Origin: an uncultured Eubacteriales bacterium
Lineage (GTDB): Bacteria; Bacillota; Clostridia; Oscillospirales; Oscillospiraceae
Length of the DNA stretch: 64,000 bases
Direction: 5' to 3'
Assembly (NCBI GenBank): GCA_900545405.1
Contig: UQYT01000003.1
Location: 29,321-93,320, forward strand
In this document: positions 51,467 through 60,111 of the stretch, one piece after another
Position numbering within the stretch: position 1 is the stretch's first letter
Layout: the number at the start of each line of letters is the position of its first letter
Position numbers and translations under genes: made by a program
The notes under the pieces: model-generated
What the model was told of the DNA's origin: nothing
Database searches by the model: none
Seen by the model: the letters and a program-made list of their open reading frames with translations, nothing else

Positions 51467-51940
51467 ATGTCCATTGAGAGAGGGCGCGCGTATTTCAGGC
51501 AGTTCGGCATGGAGGACCGCGTCATAGAGTTCACGGTCTCCAGCGCGACGGTGGAGCTTGCGGCCAAGGCGCTCGGCGTCGAGGGCGCGAGGATAGCCAA
51601 GACGCTGTCGTTCAAGAAGCCTGAGGGCGGCGCGCTGCTCATCCTCGCCGCCGGAGACGCGAGGATAGACAACCACAAGTTCAAGGAGAAGTTCCACTTC
51701 AAGGCCAAGATGCTGACCCCCGAGGAGGTGCTCGAGCTGGTCGGCCACCCGGTCGGCGGCGTCTGCCCCTTCGGCATAAACGAGGGCGTAGACGTGTATC
51801 TCGACAACAGCCTGAAGCGCTTCGAGACCGTCTTCCCCGCCGTCGGCAGCCCCTCCAGCGCCATAGAGCTCAACCTGGACGAGCTGTGGAAATACTCCAA
51901 CGCTCTCGAGTGGATAGACGTCTGCAAGCTCCCTGAGTGA
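51467..51940 (+). CDS. YbaK/EbsC family aminoacyl-tRNA deacylase
   Basis: A 157-residue protein with the YbaK fold: KTLSFKKPEGGALLILAAGD has the conserved lysine, HFKAKMLTPEEVLELVGHPV and GGVCPFGINEGVDVYLDNSL are family motifs. Members hydrolyse misacylated tRNAs (for example Cys- or Ala-tRNA-Pro). It lies 23 nt after the DHHW gene and may be read from the same promoter; a terminator follows. Confidence 0.9.
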   Translation: MSIERGRAYFRQFGMEDRVIEFTVSSATVELAAKALGVEGARIAKTLSFKKPEGGALLILAAGDARIDNHKFKEKFHFKAKMLTPEEVLELVGHPVGGVCPFGINEGVDVYLDNSLKRFETVFPAVGSPSSAIELNLDELWKYSNALEWIDVCKLPE

Positions 51941-51942
51941 TA

Positions 51943-51975
51943 AAAAACCGCCGCCCGGTTTGGGCGGCAGTTTTT
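51943..51975 (+). terminator. Terminator after ybaK-like gene
   Basis: GCCGCCC pairs with GGGCGGC around GGTTT, with A and T tracts on either side. Confidence 0.8.
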
Positions 51976-52013
51976 GCGTGTGCGCCGTTCCCCGTGCAAT
52001 AGACCGCGCTGGT

Positions 52014-52358
52014 CCTGCCCGTTCCACCCCATTTCTTTGCTCTTGCGCAAAGAAACGGGGTGGAGCCCCAAAGAAACGCGCTTTTGGAGCAAGGCGGAAC
52101 CTGATAACGACAGTGACGCCCGTGAGCTTGACCGACCGCGCAAAGCGGCCATAACCAATCCCGTTCGCCCCGGCGAAGGTAAGGGCTCAGACAACCACCA
52201 ACCCCCTCCTCAAGTCGGGCGAGGAACGTCCCGTCCACCGACCGGCAGCGCTCACGCGAATGGTGGAGCCGCCGGGGTAAAAAAGCGCTTTTCTTTGGCG
52301 GCTCGACACCGTTTCTTTGGGCAAGCACCAAAGAAATGGGGTCGAATGGCAGGGCAGG
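52014..52358. mobile_element. MITE-like element with long imperfect inverted ends
   Basis: The left end (52014-52087) and the right end (52281-52358) are inverted copies of about 70 bp with a few mismatches: both read CCTGCCC, ACCCCATTTCTTTG, CAAAGAAACGG, then AAAGAAA and GCGCTTTT inward. The 190-bp middle has no ORF with a ribosome site. Size, ends and lack of coding suggest a non-autonomous element; I see no matching transposase in the window and no certain target duplication. Confidence 0.6.
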
Positions 52359-52414
52359 CTAACGACCACCACCCAGCGTATAGGCGCACACGTAGAAAGT
52401 GCAAGAATAAATAA

Positions 52415-52447
52415 AAGGGGGAAACCCCTTGATAGGGTTTCCCCCTT
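52415..52447. terminator. Free-standing hairpin
   Basis: AAGGGGGAAACCC pairs perfectly with GGGTTTCCCCCTT around CTTGATA. It belongs to no visible gene and may be part of the repeat block. Confidence 0.45.
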
Positions 52448-52476
52448 GAACCCACTTCCTGATCTTTTATGAGCAA

Positions 52477-52560
52477 TAGGGGGTTCCGCGCTCTGCGGAG
52501 CGCGGCCAGGGACTCTGTCCCTGGACCCTGCCGCCTTTGAAAAGGCGGGCGAAACTTTCA
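52477..52560. repeat. Dispersed repeat, copy 1
   Basis: GC-rich block of small hairpins (CGCGCTCTGCGGAGCGCG, CAGGGACTCTGTCCCTG, CCGCCTTTGAAAAGGCGG) ending in GCGAAACTTTCA. An inverted second copy is at 63942-64000. It is noncoding. Confidence 0.75.
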
Positions 52561-52596
52561 TTCGAGCTTCGCGCAGCTAAGGGCGGAGCGTGCGGC

Positions 52597-52625
52597 AAAA
52601 AACCGCCCCCGGAGGTCCGGGGGCG
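52597..52625 (-). terminator. Terminator of tyrS
   Basis: CGCCCCCGG pairs with CCGGGGGCG around AGGT, followed by TTTTTT on the minus strand, just past the tyrS stop at 52641. Confidence 0.85.
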
Positions 52626-52640
52626 CTTTTCTATGGCTCT

Positions 52641-53861
52641 TTATTTCATTATCGCCTTGTTGAAGTTCTTCTTGCCGCGCTTGAGGACTACGCCGGCTTT
52701 GAGGTCGGCTTCGGTGAAGGTCTTGGCTATGTCGTCGACCTTCTCGTCGCCGGCGGTGACGCCGCCCTGCTGGACGTTGCGCCTGGCGTCGCTCTTGGAG
52801 GAGCACAGGCCGGTCTTGACGAGCAGGGTCAGGATGTCTATCGCACCGTCGGTGAGGTCGTCGGCGCTTATCTCGGTCTCGGGCATGTGCTCTACGCCGC
52901 CGCCGCCGAAGATGGCGCGCGCGCCCTCCTTCGCCTTCTGGGCCTCCTCCTCGCCGTGCACCAGAGCCGTAAGCTCCGTGGCCAGGATCTCCTTCGCCTC
53001 GTTGAGCTGCGCGTCCTTCCACTTCGCCATCTCGTCGATCTGCTCAAGCGGCAGGAAGGTCATCTTGCGCAGGCAGTTTATGACGTCCGCGTCGTCGATG
53101 TTGCGCCAATACTGGTAGAACTCGTAGGGGCTGGTCTTGTTCGGGTCCAGCCACACCGCGCCCGACTGCGTCTTGCCCATCTTCTTGCCTTCGCTCGTGA
53201 GCAGCAGCGTGATGGTCATGCCGTAGGCGTTCTTGCCCAGCTTGCGGCGGATCAGCTCCGTTCCGCCCAGGATGTTAGACCACTGGTCGTCGCCGCCGCA
53301 CTGCATGACGCAGTTGTACTCCTTGAACATGTGGTAGAAGTCGTAGGACTGCATTATCATGTAGTTGAACTCCAGGAAGCTGAGGCCGCGCTCCATCCTC
53401 TGCTTGTAGCACTCCGCGCGGAGCATGTTGTTGACAGAGAAGCAGGCGCCCACGTCGCGCAGCAGCTCGATGTAGTTGAGCTTCAGCAGCCAGTCGGCAT
53501 TGTCCAGCATCAGGGCCTTGCCCTCGGAGAAGTCTATGAACTTCGCCATCTGGACCTTGAACTTCGCCGCGTTCTCCTGTATCTTCTCCTGCGTCAGCAT
53601 CTGGCGCATGTCGGTGCGGCCCGAGGGGTCGCCGACCATCGTCGTGCCGCCGCCCAGCAGCGCTATGGGCCTGTTGCCCGCGAGCTGGAGCCGGCGCATG
53701 AGGTTCAGGGCCATGAAGTGGCCGATGTGCAGGCTGTCCGCCGTGGCGTCAAAGCCTATATAGAACGTGGCCTTGCCCGCGTTCACAAGCTCGCGGATCT
53801 CCTCCTCGTCCGTGACCTGCGCGATGAGTCCGCGCGCCCTGAGTTCCTCGTAAATCTGCAT
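52641..53861 (-). CDS. tyrS: Tyrosyl-tRNA synthetase
   Basis: A 406-residue class I synthetase. YIGFDATADSLHIGHF carries the HIGH motif, CGGDDQWSNILGG the tyrosine-binding QxxxN region, and KMGKTQSGAVWLD the KMSKS-equivalent loop (KMGKT). The last about 65 residues are an S4 RNA-binding domain (LCSSKSDARRNVQQGGVTAG). It charges tRNA-Tyr in the cytoplasm. The 43 bp upstream are too short for a T-box leader, which many clostridial tyrS genes have, so it is probably read through from the gene before it. Confidence 0.96.
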   Translation of the reverse strand: MQIYEELRARGLIAQVTDEEEIRELVNAGKATFYIGFDATADSLHIGHFMALNLMRRLQLAGNRPIALLGGGTTMVGDPSGRTDMRQMLTQEKIQENAAKFKVQMAKFIDFSEGKALMLDNADWLLKLNYIELLRDVGACFSVNNMLRAECYKQRMERGLSFLEFNYMIMQSYDFYHMFKEYNCVMQCGGDDQWSNILGGTELIRRKLGKNAYGMTITLLLTSEGKKMGKTQSGAVWLDPNKTSPYEFYQYWRNIDDADVINCLRKMTFLPLEQIDEMAKWKDAQLNEAKEILATELTALVHGEEEAQKAKEGARAIFGGGGVEHMPETEISADDLTDGAIDILTLLVKTGLCSSKSDARRNVQQGGVTAGDEKVDDIAKTFTEADLKAGVVLKRGKKNFNKAIMK

Positions 53862-53904
53862 CGATCTTTCCCCTTCGCAATAAATTTTATGCCTTGTGAA
53901 ATGC

Positions 53905-54294
53905 TTACTTGCCTATAACCTCTGCGGCCTTGTCCGCGCACCAGGCGCAGAAATCGTAACATACGCTGTGGTCGCCGCCGCTCTTGCCGAGCAGGTCCTC
54001 GCAGCGAATGGCGCCGAATTTCTCCTTGAACTCGTCCGAGAACGCCTTGACCGCCTCGGCCACAGGGCCGCCGGGCTTGCCCATGCCGTCCTTGCCGACG
54101 GTGAGGCCTATCGCCAGCACCGCGCCGCAATACGCGCCGCAGGCCTCACCGCAGCGCAGTCCGCCGCCCAGGCCGGTGCTCAGGGCCTTGGCAGTGCTCT
54201 CGTCCAGGCCGGTCAGCTCGTCGAGCGCCACTACCACGCTCTGGCCGCAGTTGAGGGTGTCCTTGAGTTCCCTTGCTTTTTCGCCGTATATCAT
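53905..54294 (-). CDS. C-GCAxxG-C-C family protein, cysteine-rich
   Basis: A 129-residue soluble protein with six cysteines after residue 45: RCGEACGAYCGAVLAIGL gives the CGxxCG core and VCYDFCAWCADKAAE a second CxxxCxxC set. The family is found in anaerobes and is thought to be redox-active, but its function is unknown. It lies between recN and tyrS, 1 nt after recN, in the same direction. Confidence 0.82.
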   Translation of the reverse strand: MIYGEKARELKDTLNCGQSVVVALDELTGLDESTAKALSTGLGGGLRCGEACGAYCGAVLAIGLTVGKDGMGKPGGPVAEAVKAFSDEFKEKFGAIRCEDLLGKSGGDHSVCYDFCAWCADKAAEVIGK

Positions 54295-54295
54295 A

Positions 54296-55975
54296 TCATA
54301 ATCCCCCTTTATAGTTGCTCGCCGCGTCGAGCTGCTCGGCCGCGCTTGCGAGCGTTGTTTCCGTCACGTTCTCTCCGCCGTGGAGCCGCGCCAGCTCCCT
54401 TATCCGGCCCTCGCGGTCCAGCGGCGTGACCTGCGTATACGTCCGCCCGTCCCGCTCCGTCTTTGCGATGCGGAAGTGCGTGTCCGCCATCGCCGCGATC
54501 TGGGGCAGGTGCGTCACGCAGATGACCTGCTTTTTCCGCGCCAGCCGCGCCAGCTTCTCCGCGACGCGCTGCGCCGCTATTCCGGAGACGCCCTCGTCTA
54601 TCTCGTCGAACACCATCGCGGGCACGCCGTCCCGCTCCGAGAGCACGTCCTTCATGACCAGCATTATCCTAGCCAGCTCGCCGCCGGAGGCTATCTTCGA
54701 TATGCGCCCTGGGGTCTCTCCCGCGTTGGCCGATATGAGGAAGCGCACCTCGTCCATGCCGGTCTCGTCAAAGCCCGGCTCGCCGCCGAGGGGCGTCAGC
54801 TCCGTCTCAAAGCGCACGGAGGGCATGGATAGCTCCTTCAAGCCCGCCTCTATGCGCTGCCGGAGCTCCTCGCCCGCGGCCTTTCTGAGCTTTGAGAGCT
54901 CTTTTGCGGAATTATACGCCGCTTTTTTCCTTTTTGCAAGCTCTGCCTCGAGCTCGCAGCGCTTTTCGTCCGAGGAATCGAGCTCCTCCAGGCCCTGTTT
55001 CGCCCTCTCGAGCAAATCCGCGAGCCCGGATTCGTCCGTGCCGTATTTCTTCTCCAGCCGCCGGAGCTGGCTGAGCCGCGTCTCCAGCGCGTCGTACTCC
55101 CCGGGGGAGAAGTCGAGGCTCTCCCGAAAGTCGCGCAGCCGCTCCGCCGCGTCCTCTATGGAGGCGCGGGCGGACTCTATCTCCGCGACCGCCTCGTCCA
55201 GCTCCGGGGCCATGTCCGCCGCCCGCTGGGCCCAGCCGGAGGCCTCGCCCGCGAGCTCCGACGCGCTGCCGTCCTCGCCGTAGAGCGCGGCGTAGGCCGC
55301 GTCCAGCGCCTCGGTGAGCTTTTCGGAGTTGCGCAGCAGCTCCCGCCGCGCGGTCAGCTGCTCCTCCTCGCCGGGGCGGATGTTCGCCGCCGTCAGCTCG
55401 TCCGCGGTCATGCGGAACTCGCGCTCGCGCCGCTCGCGCTCGGCCTCGCTTATCTCCAGCTTCTTGAGCGCCGAGGCGGCCTCGCGGTAGGCGGCGTACA
55501 GCTCCCGGTGGCGCTCCAGCTCCGGCGCGAGGCCGGCGAAGGAGTCGAGGTAGTCGCGGTGGCGCGTCTCGTCCATGAGCTGGCGTCCGTCGTTCTGGCC
55601 GTGGATGTCCAGCAGCCGCGAGCCGAGCGTGCGCAGCTCCGCGGCGGAGACGGGCGTGCCGTTCACCTGGGCGGAGCTCTTGCCGTCCGCGTTCACGCGG
55701 CGGCGGATGACGAGGTTCTCGTCCTCGTCGAGCTCGTTTTCACTGAGCCAGTCCTCCGCGCCGTCGGTCGTGAAGGCCGCCGTCACCGAGGCGCGCTCCG
55801 CCCCCGTGCGCACCAGCTCACGGCTGGCCCGCGCGCCGAGCACGGCCTCGAGCGAGTCTATGACTATGCTCTTGCCCGCGCCGGTCTCGCCCGTCAGGAC
55901 GTTCAGGCCCGGGCCGGGCTCTATGTCCGCGCGCTCTATGACGGCGATATTCTCGATGTGCAGCTCCGTCAGCAT
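54296..55975 (-). CDS. recN: DNA repair protein RecN
   Basis: A 559-residue SMC-like ATPase for double-strand break repair. GETGAGKSIVIDSLEAVLGA is the Walker A, the middle (about 150-370) is a coiled coil, SGGELARIMLVMK is the ABC signature and MVFDEIDEGVSGIAA the Walker B. The usual length. It follows argR by 22 nt as in most Clostridia, but the spoIVB-spo0A pair that often comes next is absent here. Confidence 0.96.
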   Translation of the reverse strand: MLTELHIENIAVIERADIEPGPGLNVLTGETGAGKSIVIDSLEAVLGARASRELVRTGAERASVTAAFTTDGAEDWLSENELDEDENLVIRRRVNADGKSSAQVNGTPVSAAELRTLGSRLLDIHGQNDGRQLMDETRHRDYLDSFAGLAPELERHRELYAAYREAASALKKLEISEAERERREREFRMTADELTAANIRPGEEEQLTARRELLRNSEKLTEALDAAYAALYGEDGSASELAGEASGWAQRAADMAPELDEAVAEIESARASIEDAAERLRDFRESLDFSPGEYDALETRLSQLRRLEKKYGTDESGLADLLERAKQGLEELDSSDEKRCELEAELAKRKKAAYNSAKELSKLRKAAGEELRQRIEAGLKELSMPSVRFETELTPLGGEPGFDETGMDEVRFLISANAGETPGRISKIASGGELARIMLVMKDVLSERDGVPAMVFDEIDEGVSGIAAQRVAEKLARLARKKQVICVTHLPQIAAMADTHFRIAKTERDGRTYTQVTPLDREGRIRELARLHGGENVTETTLASAAEQLDAASNYKGGL

Positions 55976-55997
55976 GGGCTTTCAGCCTCTTTTCCCC

Positions 55998-56447
55998 TCA
56001 GAACAGCTTTCTTATCTCCTCGCAGAAGTGCTCCGCGCTCTTCACGTCGCGCATGGCGATGAACACCGTGTCGTCGCCCGCGACGGTGCCCACCAGAGAG
56101 GGCAGCTCCATGCCGTCCATCGCGGAGCTCGCCGCCGAGGCCAGGCCCGGCAGGGTCTTGAGCACGATGAGGTTCATGGCCGTGTCGCAGGAAACCACGC
56201 CCTCGCGGAATATCTTGCGGAGTTTTTCGTTGTGGCCCGCCGTCTCGTCGTGGGCGGGCTGGGCGTAGCGGTAGCGTCCGCTCGGGGACAGCTCCTTGAC
56301 AAGGCGGAGCTCCTTGATGTCCCGCGAGAGCGTCGCCTGGGTGCTCTTTACTCCGCGCTCAGAGAGCGCCTGCATGAGCTGGTTCTGTGTCTCGATGTCC
56401 TTGGACGCGATGATCTCAAGGATGGTGTTCTGCCTAGCGCTTTTCAT
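55998..56447 (-). CDS. argR: Arginine repressor ArgR
   Basis: A 149-residue regulator. Residues 1-70 are a winged helix-turn-helix (ILEIIASKDIETQNQLMQAL, ATLSRDIKELRLVKE), and 80-149 the arginine-binding hexamer domain (LPSLVGTVAGDDTVFIAMRD). With arginine it represses arginine synthesis and may activate catabolism. GGAGGG lies before the ATG. Position between nadK and recN is conserved in Firmicutes. Confidence 0.95.
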   Translation of the reverse strand: MKSARQNTILEIIASKDIETQNQLMQALSERGVKSTQATLSRDIKELRLVKELSPSGRYRYAQPAHDETAGHNEKLRKIFREGVVSCDTAMNLIVLKTLPGLASAASSAMDGMELPSLVGTVAGDDTVFIAMRDVKSAEHFCEEIRKLF

Positions 56448-56506
56448 TCCAAACCCTCCTAATCTCCGGCCTCCCGGCCTGGGCGGCGCCCTGCGGGCCC
56501 GCTTTT

Positions 56507-57349
56507 TCAGGACTGCGTGAGCTTGTTAAGTGCGGTATCGTAAAAACTCCGGACTTCCATGTCCGCCATTATTACCGTGTTTCCGGACCAGCGCGCGCGG
56601 ACCTCGTCCCCGCTCGCCAGCTGGATGCCCTCAGAGCCGTCCACGGAGAGCACCGCGCGGCGGCCGCGCAGCCGCTCCGGTATGACCGTGACCGTCCGCT
56701 CCGGCGAGAGCACGAAGGACTTCGCCGCCATGATGTGGGCGCAGATGGGCGTTATGATGATGTTTGCGGCCTCCGGCTCCACTATCGGGCCGCCCGCGGA
56801 CATCGAATACGCCGTGGAGCCCGTGGGCGTCGCGATTATCACGCCGTCGCCGGCGAAGTTGGTTATCTCCGTCCCGTCCGCGTGGACGGCGAGATTTATG
56901 CAGTTGACGTCGCTCTTGACCACGGCGTCGTTCAGGGCGCAGTCGTATATGACCTCGCCGTCGGCCCGGTGGAGCTCAATGTCGAGCATCATGCGCAGGC
57001 TCTCGCGGTAGTCGCCCGCGGCGGCGCGGCGGACGAGCTCGATATCCTCGGGCTCCAGCCCGGCCATGAAGCCCTTGGTGCCGACGTTCACGCCCAGCAG
57101 CGGGATGCGCATGCCCAGGATCTGCCTCGCGACGTGGAGGAAGGTGCCGTCCCCGCCGAAGGAGATTATGAGCTCCGCGTCCTCCGCCGCGCGGCGCAGC
57201 GGGACCATGTTCGAATCCCCGGGCACGTCCACGAACACCGGGGCGATCACCGTCTCCCGGCCGTCGCGCTCGAGCAGCTCCCGCGCGCGGTTTGTGAGCA
57301 CCAGGCCGCGGTCGCGGTAGGGGTTCGGTGACAGGACTATTTTTTTCAT
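56507..57349 (-). CDS. nadK: NAD kinase
   Basis: A 280-residue kinase making NADP+ from NAD+. ELIISFGGDGTFLHVAR is the GGDG active site, LNDAVVKSDVN the NDxxx motif, and DGVIIATPTGSTAYSMSAGG the substrate loop. The ATG at 57349 overlaps the tlyA stop (TGATG), with an in-frame GTG 3 nt earlier. Part of the dxs-tlyA-nadK-argR-recN run. Confidence 0.95.
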   Translation of the reverse strand: MKKIVLSPNPYRDRGLVLTNRARELLERDGRETVIAPVFVDVPGDSNMVPLRRAAEDAELIISFGGDGTFLHVARQILGMRIPLLGVNVGTKGFMAGLEPEDIELVRRAAAGDYRESLRMMLDIELHRADGEVIYDCALNDAVVKSDVNCINLAVHADGTEITNFAGDGVIIATPTGSTAYSMSAGGPIVEPEAANIIITPICAHIMAAKSFVLSPERTVTVIPERLRGRRAVLSVDGSEGIQLASGDEVRARWSGNTVIMADMEVRSFYDTALNKLTQS

Positions 57350-58149
57350 CACTTCGCCAGCTCTCTGTGGGACGCGGCGACTATCTCCGCCGCATCCGGG
57401 ATGGGCGCTTCATAGCTGCCCTTTTTGAGATATGCGAGATATTCTATGTTGCCCTCCGGCCCGCGCACGGGCGAGAAGTCGAGGCCCATGACCGTGTAGC
57501 CCAGGGTCGGCGCTGCCTCCAGGAAGTCGCGCAGCACGCGCTCGTGGACCGCGGCGTCGCGCACGACGCCCTTTTTGCCCACGTCCTCGCGCCCGGCCTC
57601 GAACTGGGGCTTTATGAGGCACACGACCGGGGCGCCGTCCTTGAGCAGCGTACACACCGCCGGGAGCACCAGGCGCACGGAGATGAACGAGAGGTCCATG
57701 ACCGCCATGTCCATCAGCTCCGGGAACATGTCCGGCGTCAGCGCGCGGGCGTTGGTGCGCTCCATGACCACGACGCGGCTGTCGCTCCTCAGGCTCCAGG
57801 CGAGCTGGCCGTAGCCCACGTCCACGGCGTAGACCTTGGCCGCGCCGTTTTTGAGCAGCACGTCCGTGAAGCCGCCGGTGGAGGCGCCGCAGTCTATGCA
57901 GGTGAGGCCCTCCGGCGACACGGGGAACACGCGCAGCGCCTTCTCCAGCTTGAAGCCCCCGCGCGAGACATAGGGGCAGGCCGCGCCGCGGACTTCGACC
58001 TTTGCGTCGTCCTTGACGGCCATGCCGGGCTTGTCCGCGCGCTGGCCGTTTACAAACACCAGGCCGCTCATGATGGTGGCCCGGGCCTTTTCCCTGCTCT
58101 CAAAGTCGCCGAGCTCCACCAGCTTCTGGTCAAGTCTCACGCCGCTCAT
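57349..58149 (-). CDS. tlyA: TlyA family rRNA 2'-O-methyltransferase
   Basis: A 266-residue protein. Residues 1-62 form an S4 RNA-binding domain (RLDQKLVELGDFESREKARA), the rest an FtsJ-like methyltransferase (CIDCGASTGGFTDVLLKNGA for AdoMet; MDLSFISVRLVLPAV for catalysis). TlyA methylates cytidines of 16S and 23S rRNA in bacteria that have it. The start overlaps the dxs stop (ATGA) and the end overlaps nadK. The name haemolysin is historical for this family. Confidence 0.93.
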   Translation of the reverse strand: MSGVRLDQKLVELGDFESREKARATIMSGLVFVNGQRADKPGMAVKDDAKVEVRGAACPYVSRGGFKLEKALRVFPVSPEGLTCIDCGASTGGFTDVLLKNGAAKVYAVDVGYGQLAWSLRSDSRVVVMERTNARALTPDMFPELMDMAVMDLSFISVRLVLPAVCTLLKDGAPVVCLIKPQFEAGREDVGKKGVVRDAAVHERVLRDFLEAAPTLGYTVMGLDFSPVRGPEGNIEYLAYLKKGSYEAPIPDAAEIVAASHRELAK

Positions 58150-59975
58150 GCCATCAGCTCCTTCGCCGCAGCCGCGATGCCCGCGGCGTCTATGCCCGCC
58201 AGGGAGCGGAGCTTGTCCGTCCCGCCCTGGCCGACTATGCCCTCGCCCAGGTTCAGCAGGCGGCATTTGAAGCCCGCCTCGCCCCCGGCGGAGGCCAGGA
58301 TGCGCCCGCCGATGCAGCCGGAGGCGCAGACCTCCTCGGCCACGACGAGCCTGCCGGTCTCCCTCGCCGCGGCGAGCACCGGCTCCGCGTCCAAAGGCAG
58401 GACGCGGCCCAGTTTGACCACCTTGGCCGAGACGCCCTCGTTCGCGAGGCTCTCCGCGGCCTTGACGGCCTCGTTTATCATGGTGCCGTAGGCGGCGATG
58501 GTGACGTCCGTGCCCTCGCGGAGCACTTTGAAGGCGTCCGCGCCGCCGTCCGTATATTCGCCCTCGCCGCCGCGCGGGTAGCGCAGGGCAACTGGGCCGG
58601 TCTCGCCGTACAGCGCCTGGTGGAGCATATCCGCGGCCTCGCGGAGCGAGGCGGGGCACCATACCGTCATACCCGGCACCGCGCCGAGATAGGCTATGTC
58701 GAAAACGCCGTGGTGCGTCTCGCCGTCCTCGCCGACGAGCCCGGCCCGGTCCACTCCGAAGACGACGTGCAGGTGCAGCAGCGCCACGTCGTGTATCAGC
58801 ATGTCGAAGCCGCGCTGCAGGAAGCTGGAGTACACGCAGGCCACGGGCAGCATGCCCTGCTTGGCCATGCCGGCCGCCATGGAGACGGTGTGGCCCTCGG
58901 CTATGCCGGTGTCGAAAAACCGCTCCGGGAAGCGCCGGGCGAACCGTGCAAGGCCCGCGCCCTCAGCCATCGCGGCCGTGAGCGCGGCGACGCGCTCATC
59001 CCGCTCCGCCTCGCGGCAGAGCGCCGCGCCGACGGCGGCGGAAAAGCTCTCCGCGCCCTTTTTTATGGCGCCGGTGACGGGGTCGAAGGGGCCGACGCCG
59101 TGGTATTTCTCCGGGTCCGCCTCCGCAAAGGAGCAGCCTCGGCCCTTCTGGGTTATCACATGCAGCAGCACGGGCACGCGCATGTCCCGCGCCCAGGCGA
59201 TGGCGCTCTCGAGCGCGGCGACGTCGTGCCCGTCGATGGGGCCGAGGTAGTAGAAGCCGAGGTCGTCGAACATGTTCTCGGGCAAAATCGCGCCCTTGAC
59301 GCCCTCCTTGACCCGGTGGGCAATGTCGTACACCGGCTTCACCTGGCCGACGGTGCTGCGGTACCAGCGCTTGAAGGCGAAGTAGCCTGGCTTGACGCGC
59401 ATGCGGCTGAGCAGCCGGGCCATGCCGCCGACGTTGGAGCCTATGCTCATGGCGTTGTCGTTGAGGATGACCACCAGCGGCTCCCCGCTCTGCCCGGCGT
59501 TGGAGAGGCCCTCGTAGGCGAGGCCGCCGGTGAGCGCGCCGTCGCCGATGACAGCGACTACGTCGTAGTCCCCCCCGAGGCGGGTCCGCGCGCGGGTCAT
59601 GCCCAGGGCCACGGAGACGCTGTTGGAGGCGTGGCCCGCGATGAAGGCGTCCGCCTCGCTCTCCGAGGGCTTCGGGAAGCCCGAGATGCCGCCGTATTTG
59701 CGCAGCTTTTCAAAGCCCTCCCGCCGCCCGGTCAGCAGCTTGTGCGTATAGCACTGGTGGCCCACGTCAAAGACTATGCGGTCGCGATACGGGTCGTAAA
59801 CCCGGTCGAGCGCCACGGTGAGCTCCACGGTGCCGAGGTTCGAGGCAAGGTGGCCGCCGGTCTTGGAAAGGCTCTCTATCAGGAATGTGCGGATCTCCGA
59901 ACACAGCTCCGGGAGCTGCTCCTCCGGCAGGGCACGGAGCTCCGCTATATTGTTTACGTTCTCAAGTATGGACAA
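58146..59975 (-). CDS. dxs: 1-deoxy-D-xylulose-5-phosphate synthase
   Basis: A 609-residue thiamine-diphosphate enzyme for the first step of the MEP isoprenoid pathway. VFDVGHQCYTHKLLTGR, VIGDGALTGGLAYEGLSNAG (the Mg/thiamine site) and GIAEGHTVSMAAGMAKQG are family motifs. A TTG start at 59975 behind AGAGGAA. The next gene upstream in the direction of transcription is ispA, which uses the products, but a terminator lies between them, so dxs probably has its own promoter. Confidence 0.96.
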   Translation of the reverse strand: MSILENVNNIAELRALPEEQLPELCSEIRTFLIESLSKTGGHLASNLGTVELTVALDRVYDPYRDRIVFDVGHQCYTHKLLTGRREGFEKLRKYGGISGFPKPSESEADAFIAGHASNSVSVALGMTRARTRLGGDYDVVAVIGDGALTGGLAYEGLSNAGQSGEPLVVILNDNAMSIGSNVGGMARLLSRMRVKPGYFAFKRWYRSTVGQVKPVYDIAHRVKEGVKGAILPENMFDDLGFYYLGPIDGHDVAALESAIAWARDMRVPVLLHVITQKGRGCSFAEADPEKYHGVGPFDPVTGAIKKGAESFSAAVGAALCREAERDERVAALTAAMAEGAGLARFARRFPERFFDTGIAEGHTVSMAAGMAKQGMLPVACVYSSFLQRGFDMLIHDVALLHLHVVFGVDRAGLVGEDGETHHGVFDIAYLGAVPGMTVWCPASLREAADMLHQALYGETGPVALRYPRGGEGEYTDGGADAFKVLREGTDVTIAAYGTMINEAVKAAESLANEGVSAKVVKLGRVLPLDAEPVLAAARETGRLVVAEEVCASGCIGGRILASAGGEAGFKCRLLNLGEGIVGQGGTDKLRSLAGIDAAGIAAAAKELMA

Positions 59976-60041
59976 GGTTTATTCCTCTTATGACAAGTAT
60001 TTCCCCGTGCAGGGCAGGGACGCCCTTTATAATAATGTAAC

Positions 60042-60077
60042 AAAAACCGCCCGGATTTTCAATAGACTCCGGGCGGT
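60042..60077 (-). terminator. Terminator between ispA and dxs
   Basis: CCGCCCGG pairs with CCGGGCGG, followed by TTTTTG on the minus strand. It closes the asp23-to-ispA run. Confidence 0.75.
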
Positions 60078-60111
60078 AAGCTGTATATTCATGCACCTTG
60101 CATAATCAATA

